NCBI RefSeq assembly: GCF_002965065.1
Contig: NZ_PTRE01000050.1
Coordinates: 1 to 59,493 of the forward strand
Direction of reading: 5' to 3'
Length of the DNA stretch: 59,493 nucleotides
Source of the DNA: Escherichia sp. MOD1-EC7003
GTDB lineage: Bacteria; Pseudomonadota; Gammaproteobacteria; Enterobacterales; Enterobacteriaceae
Within the stretch, counting starts at the first letter, position 1; every line of letters starts with the position of its first letter. The notes beneath the pieces are model-generated. The model was not told where the DNA came from. It was given only the letters and a program-made list of their open reading frames with translations, and searched no databases. The position numbers were made by a program, and so were the translations under genes. This document shows positions 43,595 through 53,638 of this stretch, in pieces.

Positions 43595-43736
43595 GTAAGG
43601 GTAAGGGAGGATTGCTCCTCCCCTGTGACTGACTGTTAATAAGCTGGGAAACTTATGAGTAACAGTACAATCAGTATGATGGCAAGTCGCATCATAACCC
43701 TTCTCCTTCAAGCCCTCGCTTCGGTGAGGGCTTTTC
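43595..43736 (+). ncRNA. sibC: SibC-type antitoxin RNA
   Basis: About 142 nt. It begins GTAAGGGTAAGGGAGG, passes completely antisense across the ibs toxin gene, and ends with the hairpin AAGCCCTC-GCTTCG-GAGGGCTT plus U (43710-43736). Sib RNAs (formerly QUAD/Ryg) are type I antitoxins that pair with ibs mRNA and block its translation. The place between fau and serA is that of sibC in K-12. Confidence 0.92.
43636..43695 (-). CDS. ibsC: IbsC-type toxic membrane peptide
   Basis: A 19-residue peptide, MMRLAIILIVLLLISFPAY, on the strand opposite the Sib RNA. It is entirely hydrophobic after Arg3 and would insert into the inner membrane; overproduced Ibs peptides depolarise the membrane. The first of two adjacent ATGs is at 43695, with AAGGAGAAGGG as a strong ribosome binding site. 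Compared with the K-12 peptide as I recall it, there are Val-to-Ala and Ser-to-Pro changes. The core needed for toxicity is kept. Confidence 0.9.
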   Translation of the reverse strand: MMRLAIILIVLLLISFPAY

Positions 43737-43884
43737 CGTTGCAGCCCTGTGCTGCCTCGCCATCCTGAATCCGCATTAAATAAACACAACGCATTGATCT
43801 GACTTTGATTTATTTCTTCGAGCAGACTCGCAAAGGCGATTGCAACGCACGACAAATGGCAGCGACATGCGCGGGAAAACGGAT

Positions 43885-43920
43885 AAAAAAACGGGCAAGT
43901 CACTGACTTGCCCGTTTTTT
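43885..43920. terminator. Bidirectional terminator after serA
   Basis: A perfect 9-bp stem CGGGCAAGT/ACTTGCCCG with a 5-base loop, flanked by A-run and T-run on the two sides. It ends serA on the minus strand and stops anything entering from the sib side. Confidence 0.93.
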
Positions 43921-43935
43921 GTCAGAGAAAGGGAA

Positions 43936-45168
43936 TTAGTACAGCAGACGGGCGCGAATGGTGCCTGGAATAGCTTTCATTGCCTGCAGCGCTTTTTCGG
44001 CAACGTCTTCGTCGGCTTCAATATCAATAACCACATACCCCATCTGCGCTGAGGTTTGCAGATACTGTGCAGCGATGTTAACGCCCTGCTCGGCAAAGAT
44101 TTTGTTCAGCGCAGTCAACACGCCCGGACGGTTTTCGTGGATGTGCATCAGACGACGCCCACCATGCAGTGGCAGCGAGACTTCCGGGAAGTTCACCGCA
44201 GAGAGCGTTGAGCCATTGTCAGAGTACTTGATTAATTTACCCGCAACTTCCAGGCCGATATTCTCCTGCGCTTCCTGAGTCGAACCGCCGATGTGTGGCG
44301 TCAGAAGGACGTTGTCGAACTCGCAAAGCGGAGAGGTAAACGGATCGCTGTTGGTCGCCGGTTCCGTCGGGAATACGTCGATTGCCGCACCTGCCAGATG
44401 TTTACTCGCCAACGCATCACACAGCGCTGGAATATCCACCACAGTACCGCGCGAGGCATTAATCAGCAGCGAGCCGGGCTTCATTAACGAAATCTCTTTC
44501 GCGCCCATCATATTTTTGGTGGACGGATTCTCTGGTACATGCAGACTCACCACATCGCTCATATTCAGCAGGTCAGAAAGATGCTGTACCTGAGTGGCGT
44601 TGCCCAGCGGCAGTTTGTTTTCAATATCATAAAAGTAAACATACATTCCCAGCGATTCAGCCAGAATGCCCAATTGCGTACCAATATGACCATAGCCGAT
44701 GATACCCAGCTTTTTACCTCGCGCTTCAAAAGAACCCGCAGCCATTTTGTTCCACACGCCACGATGCGCTTTAGCGTTGGCCTCCGGCACGCCGCGCAAT
44801 AGCAGCAGAAGTTCGCCAATCACCAGCTCCGCAACAGAGCGCGTATTTGAGAACGGTGCGTTAAATACCGGGATCCCGCGTTTTGCCGCCGCATCCAGAT
44901 CAACCTGGTTTGTTCCGATACAGAAACAGCCAATAGCGACCAGTTTTTCTGCGGCGTTGATCACGTCTTCAGTCAGATGGGTACGGGATCGCAGGCCGAT
45001 GAAGTGGGCATCGCGGATGGATTCTTTTAATTGCTCATCATCCAGCGCGCCTTTGTGGAATTCGATGTTGGTGTAACCAGCTGCACGAAGGCTTTCCAGC
45101 GCCTTTTGGTGCACGCCTTCTACCAGCAGAAACTTAATTTTGTCTTTCTCCAGCGATACCTTTGCCAT
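43936..45168 (-). CDS. serA: SerA, 3-phosphoglycerate dehydrogenase
   Basis: A 410-residue NAD-dependent dehydrogenase, first step of serine synthesis (3-phosphoglycerate to 3-phosphohydroxypyruvate). The NAD site is GIIGYGHIGTQLG. Catalytic motifs are NASRGTVVD, DVFPTEP and LTPHIGGST. The C-terminal ACT domain (from IHENRPGVLTALNK) binds serine for feedback inhibition. In K-12 it is regulated by Lrp and CRP through two promoters. Confidence 0.98.
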   Translation of the reverse strand: MAKVSLEKDKIKFLLVEGVHQKALESLRAAGYTNIEFHKGALDDEQLKESIRDAHFIGLRSRTHLTEDVINAAEKLVAIGCFCIGTNQVDLDAAAKRGIPVFNAPFSNTRSVAELVIGELLLLLRGVPEANAKAHRGVWNKMAAGSFEARGKKLGIIGYGHIGTQLGILAESLGMYVYFYDIENKLPLGNATQVQHLSDLLNMSDVVSLHVPENPSTKNMMGAKEISLMKPGSLLINASRGTVVDIPALCDALASKHLAGAAIDVFPTEPATNSDPFTSPLCEFDNVLLTPHIGGSTQEAQENIGLEVAGKLIKYSDNGSTLSAVNFPEVSLPLHGGRRLMHIHENRPGVLTALNKIFAEQGVNIAAQYLQTSAQMGYVVIDIEADEDVAEKALQAMKAIPGTIRARLLY

Positions 45169-45359
45169 TTACCCAATCCTGTCTTTTGAAATGTTGTGTG
45201 CGGATTTGCATCCGCCTTTCAACATATCAAAAAATAATATTGCGGCAATATGAACGTTTGCGTCGCGATGTTGAGGAAATATCACGCAAAGGTATTTCTT
45301 GGATGAATATGCTGGTTTAGAGGATTTATTTAGAGCAATCGACAACAGCCAAGTAAAAA

Positions 45360-45375
45360 CGTGACACATGTCACC
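45360..45375 (-). promoter_or_regulatory. CRP-like site upstream of serA
   Basis: CGTGA-N6-TCACC forms a near-perfect dyad with one mismatch in each half to TGTGA-N6-TCACA. It lies about 190 bases before the serA ATG, in the area where K-12 has the CRP-activated distal promoter. Confidence 0.55.
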
Positions 45376-45399
45376 AAATTTAACGAAGAGAATTTTTTT

Positions 45400-45419
45400 A
45401 ACGGGGGAGGTTCCCCCGT
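45400..45419 (-). terminator. Hairpin after rpiA
   Basis: An 8-bp stem ACGGGGGA/TCCCCCGT with a 3-4 base loop directly after the rpiA stop codon. No U-tract follows on the minus strand, so termination strength is unclear. Confidence 0.45.
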
Positions 45420-45423
45420 CAGA

Positions 45424-46083
45424 TCATTTCACAATGGTTTTGACACCGTCAGGTGTGCCAATCAGCGCAACGTCCGCGCCACGGTTAGCAAACAAGCCAA
45501 CAGTCACCACGCCTGGAATCGCATTTATGGCGTTTTCCATCGCTATCGGATCAAGGATTTCCATACCGTGGACGTCGAGGATCACGTTGCCGTTATCAGT
45601 CACCACGCCCTGACGGTATTCCGGACGACCGCCCAGTTTCACCAGCTGGCGCGCCACTGCACTACGTGCCATCGGGATAACTTCTACTGGCAGCGGGAAT
45701 TTACCCAGAATATCAACCTGTTTGGAAGCATCTGCAATACAGATAAATTTTTCCGCAACCGAAGCAATGATTTTTTCACGGGTCAGCGCCGCGCCGCCGC
45801 CTTTGATCATTTGCATGTGGCCGTTGATTTCATCTGCGCCATCAACGTAGATGCCGAGGCTGTCGACTTCGTTGAGATCAAAAACGTGAATGCCGAGGCT
45901 TTTCAGTTTTTCAGTGGAAGCATCTGAACTGGAAACGGCCCCTTCAATCTGGCCTTTCATCGTGCCGAGCGCGTCAATAAAGTGTGCGGCGGTGGAACCT
46001 GTACCTACACCAACAATGGTGCCGGGCTGAACATACTGAAGTGCCGCCCATCCTACTGCTTTTTTCAATTCATCCTGCGTCAT
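45424..46083 (-). CDS. rpiA: RpiA, ribose-5-phosphate isomerase A
   Basis: A 219-residue isomerase interconverting ribose-5-phosphate and ribulose-5-phosphate in the pentose phosphate pathway. Motifs are [12 protein letters not shown] (phosphate loop), DGADEIN and [12 protein letters not shown] with the catalytic Asp, Glu and Lys. The start is at 46083; the frame extends 12 codons further up to a less likely start. An ERIC repeat begins only 36 bases upstream. Confidence 0.98.
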
Positions 46084-46119
46084 GATCGTTTCGCCTGTGG
46101 TATGAAATTTCACACGCAT

Positions 46120-46246
46120 TATACTCTAAATAATTCGAGTTGCAGGAAGGCGACAAGAGAGTGAATCCCCAGGAGCTTACAGAAGTAAGTGACTGGGGTG
46201 AGCGAACGCAGACGCAGCACATGCAACTTGAAGTATGACGAGTATA
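46120..46246. repeat. ERIC (IRU) repeat
   Basis: 127 bp bounded by TATACTC and GAGTATA. It contains the classic core GTGAATCCCCAGGAGC, then AAGTAAGTGACTGGGGTGAG, the sequences used as ERIC fingerprint primers. Its arms (TTCGAGTTGCAGGAAG and TGCAACTTGAAGTATGACG) form a long imperfect stem. It separates rpiA from the decayed yqfE and may lie in the rpiA 5' leader or promoter. Confidence 0.93.
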
Positions 46247-46260
46247 TACAAAAAAGCGAG

Positions 46261-47158
46261 TCAGACCCCGCTGACAAGCCGCGTGGTTAACTCATCCATA
46301 AAATATCTCGCAATGGCGGGCATCCCCTTTCGCCCCGCAAACAAAGCATACAACGGTCTGGGTATGCCGCTCCACGGTGCAAACAGGCGCACCAACTCCC
46401 CGTTCGCAAGCTCCTGTTTACAGGCAAACTGAGGCAATAACGCCACGCCATTTCCACCAAGCACTGCCTGCAGCATGACGCGAAGGTTATTTGACTGCAA
46501 ACGCGCCTCAGGCTGCAGCGTAATCTCCTGTTCGCCATTAATTAACTGCCACTGGCTCCCGCCATTGTTTGTCAGGCGGAAGGATCCCGTCGACGCGGTT
46601 AAGATCGTCAATGGCCTTCACCTGCGGATGGCGGGTCAGCCACTGCGAACTGGCAACTAAAATATCGGCCTGAGTATGTAATTTTTTATAATGCAGCGTC
46701 GAGTCCGCAAGCGCACCGGAAGCCGTAACCAGCGCAATATCAATACCTTCAGCGACCATATCCACCGGGCGATTAATTGCCAGCATTTGCACCTTCGCCA
46801 GGGGCCAGCGGGCGATAAACTCACTGACAAACTCACCAAACCATGTTTCAGCCATAAATACCGGCGCGCTGACGCGCAGCATTCCCTGTGGGCTTTCCTG
46901 GGCGGCCATCACCACCGCTCTGGCCCGTTCCCCCTGAGCCACCCGCGCCCGACACTCGACGGCAAACTGTTCGCCTGCCGCCGTCAGGGCCAGACGCCGC
47001 GTAGTTCGCTGGATAAGCCGCACGCCAAGGCGCTCTTCCAGCGCTGCCATTCGTCGACTTAATACCGATTTCGACACCCCCGCACGCAGCGCCGCCTGGC
47101 TGTAACTACCTTCATCGGCAATCAGGGCAAAGTAGTAGTAATCATTCCAGTCGATCAT
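46261..47158 (-). pseudogene. yqfE: LysR-family regulator, frameshifted (yqfE locus)
   Basis: A LysR-type regulator broken by a frameshift near 46570-46590. The first part (from 47158) has the winged helix-turn-helix GSYSQAALRAGVSKSVLSRR and most of the effector domain up to IDDLNRVDG. The second part, in another frame, continues as RLTNNGGSQWQLINGEQ to the end at 46261. Joined, the two give about 299 residues, a normal size. K-12 keeps only a small yqfE fragment here, so this strain preserves much more of the ancestral gene. It is divergent from the flavoprotein gene at 47259, its likely former target. Confidence 0.85.
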
Positions 47159-47258
47159 AATTGTTCTATTTTCACAACAATGAAGTTCAGTTATGTCTAT
47201 TTAATCATCACATAAACAACAGTTAAACTTCTCTCATCACAGAAACGAGAGCAAGCCC

Positions 47259-47888
47259 ATGAAAATTCTCCATATCGACAGCAGCCCAATGCTTAAACAT
47301 TCAAGTTCGCGGAAATTAAGCCAGGCGCTGGTAGAAGCGCTTTGCCAACGCTTCGCGCAAGCCACGATTATTCATCGCGACGTTGGCCTGACACCGCCGC
47401 CCCATTTGCGTGAAGAAACTTTTCTGGCGCTTTGCGGTAAAGCGGAGTGCGAGAACGCACAAATTCAGCAGGAGGTGAATGGGATCCACGCCTCTATTGA
47501 AGAACTGGCATCGTGCGATGTGCTCATTATTGGCGCGCCGATGATTAATCACAGCGTTTCATCTGGCCTCAAAACCTGGATAGATCAGGTCTGCCAGGCT
47601 GGTTTAACGTTTCGTTTTACCGCCGCAGGTGCCGTTGGGTTACTGACAGATAAACCGACGTTTATTGTCTCGACACGCGGCGGTATCTATTGCGATGAAG
47701 CACATCTGGCGCTGGATCATCAGGAAAGCTATCTGCAAGCCACGCTGAAACTAATGGGAATTACCAATACTCATATTTTACGTGCGGAAGGCGTCGACAA
47801 AACCCAGCCGGGGCGTGAACTTGCCGAGCAAAATGCATTGGCGCAAATCCCTGATCTTATAACACAAGTATTTAACCAACATCTTTAA
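47259..47888 (+). CDS. NAD(P)H oxidoreductase, AzoR-like flavoprotein
   Basis: A 209-residue flavodoxin-fold protein of the FMN-dependent NADH-azoreductase/quinone reductase family. The N-terminal MKILHIDSSP is the first strand and phosphate loop. APMINHSVSSGLKTWIDQVC and AGLTFRFTAAGAVG, then STRGG, match the AzoR pattern (APMYNF..., AGVTFRYT, SRGG). It is expected to reduce quinones or azo compounds using NAD(P)H. Two cysteines in the motif region are unlike AzoR. The start at 47259 has GAGAGCAAGCCC upstream. It is the only intact gene of a small island absent from K-12, between the broken regulator and the broken reductase. Confidence 0.85.
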   Translation: MKILHIDSSPMLKHSSSRKLSQALVEALCQRFAQATIIHRDVGLTPPPHLREETFLALCGKAECENAQIQQEVNGIHASIEELASCDVLIIGAPMINHSVSSGLKTWIDQVCQAGLTFRFTAAGAVGLLTDKPTFIVSTRGGIYCDEAHLALDHQESYLQATLKLMGITNTHILRAEGVDKTQPGRELAEQNALAQIPDLITQVFNQHL

Positions 47889-47904
47889 TAGAAAAGGAGT
47901 TATT

Positions 47905-48520
47905 ATGTCTATTAAACAACATTTATTTGCCGCGTTATTTCTTTGCATTCTCACAGGACACGCATTTGCAGCAACCGAGATACAAAAACCAGGCAATAAT
48001 CTTGAGCAGATCTCAAAAGTGAGTTTGGTTACGCTTTGCCATCAAAAATTTAGGGGATTATACCTCTACTCTGGCATCTTCGATAAAAATTGGCCAGTCT
48101 GCCATCGTTGAAGGCCCATGGGGAAAGTTTGATTTTACTCTCCCTTGCTCCCGCCAGGTCTGGATAGCAGGAGGCATCGGCATTATCCCCTTTATCGCCC
48201 AGCTTGAGTATCGTAAACATCATGGCGCGACCTCTGTTCCTGTGGATCTCTGGTATTGCGTCAGCCGAAGCGAGGATGCATGGTATGTTGATAAACTTAC
48301 CTCACTTTGTGTCCTGGCCGGTGTCACACTGCATCTGCGTGATGCACATAAAGGTGAACGTCTACAGGCGCACTATCTCACTGATAAAATAGCAAATAAA
48401 GGTGAAACCCATTTTTGGTTTTGCGGCCCACAGAGTTTTGCCAAAGCGCTCAGCAAAGGGTTATATGAAAATGGGATTGCCAGCCAAAACTTCCATTACG
48501 ACCGCTTTTGTATGCGTTAA
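47905..48520 (+). pseudogene. Ferric-reductase-like gene remnant
   Basis: Two pieces of decayed coding sequence. First, codons from 47905 encode a clear signal peptide (MSIKQHLFAALFLCILTGHA, then FAATE) with a ribosome binding site AAAGGAG. After about 35 residues the frame no longer matches. From about 48030 the +1 frame encodes the C-terminal FAD/NAD(P)-binding part of a ferredoxin-NADP reductase-like ferric reductase: IKNLGDYTS, IVEGPWGKFDF, WIAGGIGIIPF, FCGPQSFAKAL, ending FCMR at 48520. The transmembrane haem part is missing. It is probably an internal deletion that fused two neighbouring genes. The partner flavoprotein upstream remains intact. Confidence 0.75.
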
Positions 48521-48589
48521 ATGCTCTGTACCCAACGTAAAATTGTGTCATAGTTCGGCATAAGTAAATTTGAGGAGCAAGCCATAGCA

Positions 48590-49483
48590 ATGAAACGCCC
48601 GGACTACAGAACATTACAGGCACTGGATGCGGTGATACGTGAACGAGGATTTGAGCGCGCGGCACAAAAGCTGTGCATTACGCAATCAGCTGTATCACAG
48701 CGCATTAAGCAACTGGAAAATATGTTCGGGCAGCCGCTGTTGGTGCGTACCGTGCCGCCGCGCCCGACGGAACAAGGGCAAAAATTGCTGGCACTGCTGC
48801 GCCAGGTGGAGTTGCTGGAAGAAGAGTGGCTGGGCGATGAACAAACTGGTTCGACTCCGCTGCTGCTTTCACTGGCGGTCAACGCCGACAGTCTGGCGAC
48901 GTGGTTACTTCCGGCACTGGCTCCTGTGTTGGCTGATTCGCCTATCCGTCTCAATTTGCAGGTAGAAGATGAAACCCGCACTCAGGAACGTCTGCGTCGC
49001 GGCGAAGTGGTCGGCGCGGTGAGTATTCAACATCAGGCGCTGCCGAGTTGTCTTGTCGATAAGCTCGGTGCGCTCGACTATCTGTTCGTCAGCTCAAGAC
49101 CGTTTGCTAAAAAATATTTCCCTAACGGCGTAACGCGTTCGGCATTATTGAAAGCACCTGTGGTCGCCTTTGACCATCTTGACGATATGCACCAGGCCTT
49201 TTTGCAGCAAAACTTCGATCTGCCTCCAGGCAGCGTACCCTGCCATATCGTTAATTCTTCGGAAGCGTTCGTCCAACTTGCTCGTCAGGGCACCACCTGC
49301 TGTATGATCCCGCACCTGCAAATCGAGAAAGAACTCGCCAGCGGCGAACTGATTGACTTAACGCCTGGGCTATTTCAACGCCGGATGCTCTACTGGCACC
49401 GCTTTGCTCCTGAAAGTCGCATGATGCGTAAAGTCACTGATGCGTTACTCGATTATGGTCACAAAGTCCTTCGTCAGGATTAA
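48590..49483 (+). CDS. argP: ArgP (IciA), LysR-type arginine/lysine regulator
   Basis: A 297-residue LysR-family regulator. The helix-turn-helix is [19 protein letters not shown] near the N-terminus. ArgP activates the exporter gene argO with arginine, and many lysine and nitrogen genes; lysine locks it in an inactive complex. It was first described as IciA, an inhibitor of replication initiation. argO lies in this window at 57004-57639, separated by the scp operon. Confidence 0.97.
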   Translation: MKRPDYRTLQALDAVIRERGFERAAQKLCITQSAVSQRIKQLENMFGQPLLVRTVPPRPTEQGQKLLALLRQVELLEEEWLGDEQTGSTPLLLSLAVNADSLATWLLPALAPVLADSPIRLNLQVEDETRTQERLRRGEVVGAVSIQHQALPSCLVDKLGALDYLFVSSRPFAKKYFPNGVTRSALLKAPVVAFDHLDDMHQAFLQQNFDLPPGSVPCHIVNSSEAFVQLARQGTTCCMIPHLQIEKELASGELIDLTPGLFQRRMLYWHRFAPESRMMRKVTDALLDYGHKVLRQD

Positions 49484-49493
49484 TCCATCAAAT

Positions 49494-49520
49494 AATGCCT
49501 GGTAGCACATATCAGGCATT
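49494..49520 (+). terminator. Possible terminator of argP
   Basis: The stem AATGCCTG/CAGGCATT has an 11-base loop, followed after 8 bases by a T-rich stretch. It starts 10 bases after the argP stop codon. Confidence 0.45.
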
Positions 49521-49686
49521 ACCCTCACTTCTTTTTGCATTCCTTGAGTCACATCACAAAATAGACAAATCTCAGGCGGCAAAAAACGACGTCTGAATGC
49601 ATTTTTTTTGCTGGCGACAAACCCATGTAAAAAGCTCACCGTAAGCGCAAATACCCTCATTTTGATTGCGTTTTATGGAGCAAATA

Positions 49687-51831
49687 ATGTCTAACGTGCA
49701 GGAGTGGCAACAGCTTGCCAACAAGGAATTGAGCCGTCGGGAGAAAACTGTCGACTCGCTGGTTCAGCAAACCGCAGAAGGGATCGCCATCAAACCGCTG
49801 TATACCGAAGCCGACCTCGATAATCTGGAAGTGACTGGTACACTTCCTGGTTTGCCGCCCTATGTTCGTGGCCCGCGTGCCACTATGTATACTGCCCAGC
49901 CGTGGACCATCCGTCAGTATGCCGGTTTCTCGACAGCAAAAGAGTCCAACGCTTTTTATCGCCGTAACCTGGCCGCCGGGCAAAAAGGCCTTTCCGTTGC
50001 GTTTGACCTTGCCACCCACCGTGGCTACGACTCCGATAACCCGCGCGTGGCGGGCGACGTCGGCAAAGCGGGCGTCGCTATCGACACCGTAGAAGATATG
50101 AAGGTTCTGTTCGACCAGATCCCGCTGGATAAAATGTCAGTTTCGATGACGATGAACGGCGCAGTCCTGCCAGTACTGGCGTTTTATATCGTCGCCGCAG
50201 AAGAGCAAGGCGTAACACCCGATAAACTGACCGGCACCATTCAAAACGATATCCTCAAAGAGTATCTTTGCCGCAACACCTATATTTACCCCCCAAAACC
50301 GTCAATGCGAATTATCGCAGACATCATCGCCTGGTGTTCTGGCAACATGCCGCGCTTTAATACCATCAGTATCAGCGGTTACCACATGGGTGAAGTCGGT
50401 GCCAACTGCGTACAGCAGGTAGCATTTACGCTCGCCGATGGGATTGAGTACATCAAAGCGGCGATCTCTGCCGGTCTGAAAATTGATGACTTCGCTCCTC
50501 GCCTGTCGTTCTTCTTCGGCATTGGCATGGATCTGTTTATGAACGTCGCCATGTTGCGTGCGGCACGTTATTTATGGAGCGAAGCGGTCAGTGGATTTGG
50601 CGCACAAGCTCCGAAATCACTGGCGCTGCGTACCCACTGCCAGACTTCAGGCTGGAGCCTCACTGAACAGGATCCGTATAACAACGTTATCCGCACCACC
50701 ATTGAAGCACTGGCCGCAACGTTGGGCGGTACTCAGTCACTGCATACCAACGCCTTTGATGAAGCGCTTGGTTTGCCAACCGATTTCTCAGCACGCATTG
50801 CCCGCAACACCCAGATCATCATCCAGGAAGAATCAGAACTCTGCCGCACCGTCGATCCGCTGGCCGGTTCTTATTACGTTGAGTCGCTGACCGATCAAAT
50901 CGTTAAACAAGCCAGAGCCATTATCCAACAGATCGACGAGGCTGGCGGCATGGCGAAAGCGATCGAAGCAGGTCTGCCAAAACGAATGATCGAAGAAGCG
51001 TCTGCGCGCGAACAGTCACTGATCGACCAGGGCAAACGTGTCATCGTTGGTGTCAACAAGTACAAACTGGATCACGAAGACGAAACCGATGTACTTGAGA
51101 TCGACAACGTGATGGTGCGTAACGAGCAAATTGCTTCGCTGGAACGCATTCGCGCCACCCGTGATGATGCCGCCGTAACCGCCGCGTTGAACGCCCTGAC
51201 TCACGCCGCACAGCATAACGAAAACCTGCTGGCTGCCGCTGTTAATGCCGCTCGCGTTCGCGCCACTCTGGGTGAAATCTCCGATGCGCTGGAAACTGCT
51301 TTCGACCGTTATCTGGTGCCGAGCCAGTGTGTGACCGGCGTGATTGCGCAAAGCTATCATCAGTCGGAGAAATCTGCCTCCGAGTTCGATGCCATTGTTG
51401 CGCAAACGGAACAGTTCCTTGCCGACAATGGCCGTCGCCCGCGCATTCTGATCGCCAAAATGGGTCAGGATGGGCACGATCGCGGCGCGAAAGTGATCGC
51501 CAGCGCCTATTCCGATCTCGGTTTCGACGTAGATTTAAGCCCGATGTTCTCTACACCTGAAGAGATCGCCCGCCTGGCAGTAGAAAACGACGTTCACGTA
51601 GTGGGCGCATCCTCACTGGCTGCCGGTCATAAAACATTGATCCCGGAACTGGTAGAAGCATTGAAAAAATGGGGACGCGAAGATATTTGCGTGGTCGCGG
51701 GTGGCGTTATTCCACCGCAGGATTATGCCTTCCTGCAAGAGCGCGGCGTGGCGGCGATTTATGGTCCAGGTACGCCTATGCTCGACAGTGTGCGCGACGT
51801 GCTGAACCTGATAAGCCAGCATCATGATTAA
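49687..51831 (+). CDS. scpA: ScpA (Sbm), methylmalonyl-CoA mutase
   Basis: A 714-residue adenosylcobalamin enzyme, interconverting succinyl-CoA and L-methylmalonyl-CoA. The N-terminal TIM barrel binds substrate. The C-terminal flavodoxin-like domain has the B12-ligating motif DxHxxG in [12 protein letters not shown]. The ATG at 49687 (GGAG upstream) gives MSNVQEWQ. It is first of the scpA-argK-scpB-scpC operon. E. coli does not make B12 from scratch, so activity depends on imported cobalamin. Nearly identical to K-12. Confidence 0.98.
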   Translation: MSNVQEWQQLANKELSRREKTVDSLVQQTAEGIAIKPLYTEADLDNLEVTGTLPGLPPYVRGPRATMYTAQPWTIRQYAGFSTAKESNAFYRRNLAAGQKGLSVAFDLATHRGYDSDNPRVAGDVGKAGVAIDTVEDMKVLFDQIPLDKMSVSMTMNGAVLPVLAFYIVAAEEQGVTPDKLTGTIQNDILKEYLCRNTYIYPPKPSMRIIADIIAWCSGNMPRFNTISISGYHMGEVGANCVQQVAFTLADGIEYIKAAISAGLKIDDFAPRLSFFFGIGMDLFMNVAMLRAARYLWSEAVSGFGAQAPKSLALRTHCQTSGWSLTEQDPYNNVIRTTIEALAATLGGTQSLHTNAFDEALGLPTDFSARIARNTQIIIQEESELCRTVDPLAGSYYVESLTDQIVKQARAIIQQIDEAGGMAKAIEAGLPKRMIEEASAREQSLIDQGKRVIVGVNKYKLDHEDETDVLEIDNVMVRNEQIASLERIRATRDDAAVTAALNALTHAAQHNENLLAAAVNAARVRATLGEISDALETAFDRYLVPSQCVTGVIAQSYHQSEKSASEFDAIVAQTEQFLADNGRRPRILIAKMGQDGHDRGAKVIASAYSDLGFDVDLSPMFSTPEEIARLAVENDVHVVGASSLAAGHKTLIPELVEALKKWGREDICVVAGGVIPPQDYAFLQERGVAAIYGPGTPMLDSVRDVLNLISQHHD

Positions 51832-52819
51832 TGAAGCCACGCTGGCAGAAAGTATTCGCCGCTTACGTCAGGGTGAGCGTGCCACGCTCGCCCAGGCCAT
51901 GACGCTGGTGGAAAGCCGTCACCCGCGTCATCAGGCGCTAAGTACGCAGCTGCTTGATGCCATTATGCCGTACTGCGGTAACGCCTTGCGACTGGGCGTT
52001 ACTGGCACACCCGGTGCGGGGAAAAGTACCTTTCTTGAAGCCTTTGGCATGTTGTTGATTCGTGAGGGATTAAAGGTTGCGGTTATCGCGGTCGATCCCA
52101 GCAGCCCGGTTACTGGCGGTAGCATTCTCGGGGATAAAACCCGCATGAATGACCTGGCGCGCGCCGAGGCGGCGTTTATTCGCCCTGTACCATCCTCCGG
52201 TCATCTGGGCGGTGCCAGTCAGCGAGCGCGGGAATTAATGCTGTTATGCGAAGCGGCAGGTTATGACGTCGTGATTGTCGAAACGGTTGGCGTCGGGCAG
52301 TCGGAAACGGAAGTCGCCCGCATGGTGGACTGTTTTATCTCGCTGCAAATTGCCGGTGGCGGTGATGATCTGCAGGGCATTAAAAAGGGGCTGATGGAAG
52401 TGGCAGATCTGATCGTTATCAACAAAGACGATGGCGATAACCATACCAATGTCGCTATTGCCCGTCATATGTACGAAAGTGCACTGCATATTTTGCGGCG
52501 TAAATACGACGAATGGCAGCCACGGGTTCTGACTTGTAGCGCACTGGAAAAACGTGGAATCGATGAGATCTGGCACGCCATCATCGACTTCAAAACCGCG
52601 CTAACTGCCAGTGGTCGTTTACAACAAGTGCGGCAACAACAATCGGTGGATTGGCTGCGTAAGCAGACCGAAGAAGAAGTACTGAATCACCTGTTCGCGA
52701 ATGAAGATTTCGATCGCTATTACCGCCAGACGCTTTTAGCGGTCAAAAACAATACGCTCTCACCACGCACCGGCCTGCGGCAGCTCAGTGAATTTATTCA
52801 GACTCAATATTTTGACTAA
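51824..52819 (+). CDS. argK: ArgK/YgfD, MeaB-like GTPase chaperone of ScpA
   Basis: A 331-residue G3E-type P-loop GTPase that guards and reactivates methylmalonyl-CoA mutase. The Walker A motif is GTPGAGKST, with [15 protein letters not shown] (switch/Walker B region) and NKDDGD (the NKxD base motif). Older annotation as an arginine transport kinase is not supported by this family. It starts 8 bases inside the end of scpA, showing tight coupling with its partner. Confidence 0.96.
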   Translation: MINEATLAESIRRLRQGERATLAQAMTLVESRHPRHQALSTQLLDAIMPYCGNALRLGVTGTPGAGKSTFLEAFGMLLIREGLKVAVIAVDPSSPVTGGSILGDKTRMNDLARAEAAFIRPVPSSGHLGGASQRARELMLLCEAAGYDVVIVETVGVGQSETEVARMVDCFISLQIAGGGDDLQGIKKGLMEVADLIVINKDDGDNHTNVAIARHMYESALHILRRKYDEWQPRVLTCSALEKRGIDEIWHAIIDFKTALTASGRLQQVRQQQSVDWLRKQTEEEVLNHLFANEDFDRYYRQTLLAVKNNTLSPRTGLRQLSEFIQTQYFD

Positions 52820-52829
52820 AGGAATTTTT

Positions 52830-53615
52830 ATGTCTTATCAGTATGTGAACGTTGTCACTATCAACAAAGTAGCGGTCATTGAGTTTAACTATGGACGCAA
52901 ACTTAATGCCTTAAGTAAAGTCTTTATTGATGACCTTATACAGGCATTGAGCGATCTCAACCGTCCAGAAATCCGTTGTATCATTCTGCGCGCCCCGAGC
53001 GGATCTAAAGTCTTCTCTGCCGGTCACGATATCCACGAACTACCGTCTGGCGGTCGCGATCCTCTCTCCTACGACGATCCATTGCGCCAGATCACCCGCA
53101 TGATCCAAAAATTCCCGAAACCGATCATTTCGATGGTGGAAGGTAGTGTCTGGGGCGGCGCATTTGAAATGATCATGAGTTCCGATCTGATCATCGCCGC
53201 CAGTACCTCAACCTTCTCAATGACGCCTGTAAACCTCGGCGTCCCGTATAACCTGGTCGGCATTCACAACCTGACCCGCGATGCGGGCTTCCACATTGTC
53301 AAGGAGCTGATTTTTACCGCTTCGCCAATCACCGCCCAGCGCGCGCTGGCTGTCGGCATCCTCAACCATGTTGTGGAAGTGGAAGAACTGGAAGATTTCA
53401 CCTTACAAATGGCGCACCACATCTCTGAGAAAGCGCCGTTAGCCATTGCAGTTATCAAAGAAGAGCTGCGAGTACTGGGCGAAGCGCACACCATGAACTC
53501 CGATGAATTTGAACGTATTCAGGGGATGCGCCGCGCGGTTTATGACAGCGAAGATTACCAGGAAGGGATGAACGCCTTCCTCGAAAAACGTAAACCTAAT
53601 TTCGTTGGTCATTAA
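52830..53615 (+). CDS. scpB: ScpB (YgfG), methylmalonyl-CoA decarboxylase
   Basis: A 261-residue crotonase-fold enzyme, making propionyl-CoA and CO2 from methylmalonyl-CoA. The oxyanion-hole segments are SAGHDIHEL and SVWGGAFEMIMSSD. The ATG at 52830 (AAAGGAATTTTT upstream) gives MSYQYVNV. It lies 10 bases after argK. Confidence 0.98.
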   Translation: MSYQYVNVVTINKVAVIEFNYGRKLNALSKVFIDDLIQALSDLNRPEIRCIILRAPSGSKVFSAGHDIHELPSGGRDPLSYDDPLRQITRMIQKFPKPIISMVEGSVWGGAFEMIMSSDLIIAASTSTFSMTPVNLGVPYNLVGIHNLTRDAGFHIVKELIFTASPITAQRALAVGILNHVVEVEELEDFTLQMAHHISEKAPLAIAVIKEELRVLGEAHTMNSDEFERIQGMRRAVYDSEDYQEGMNAFLEKRKPNFVGH

Positions 53616-53638
53616 TCCCTGCGAACGAAGGAGTGAAA

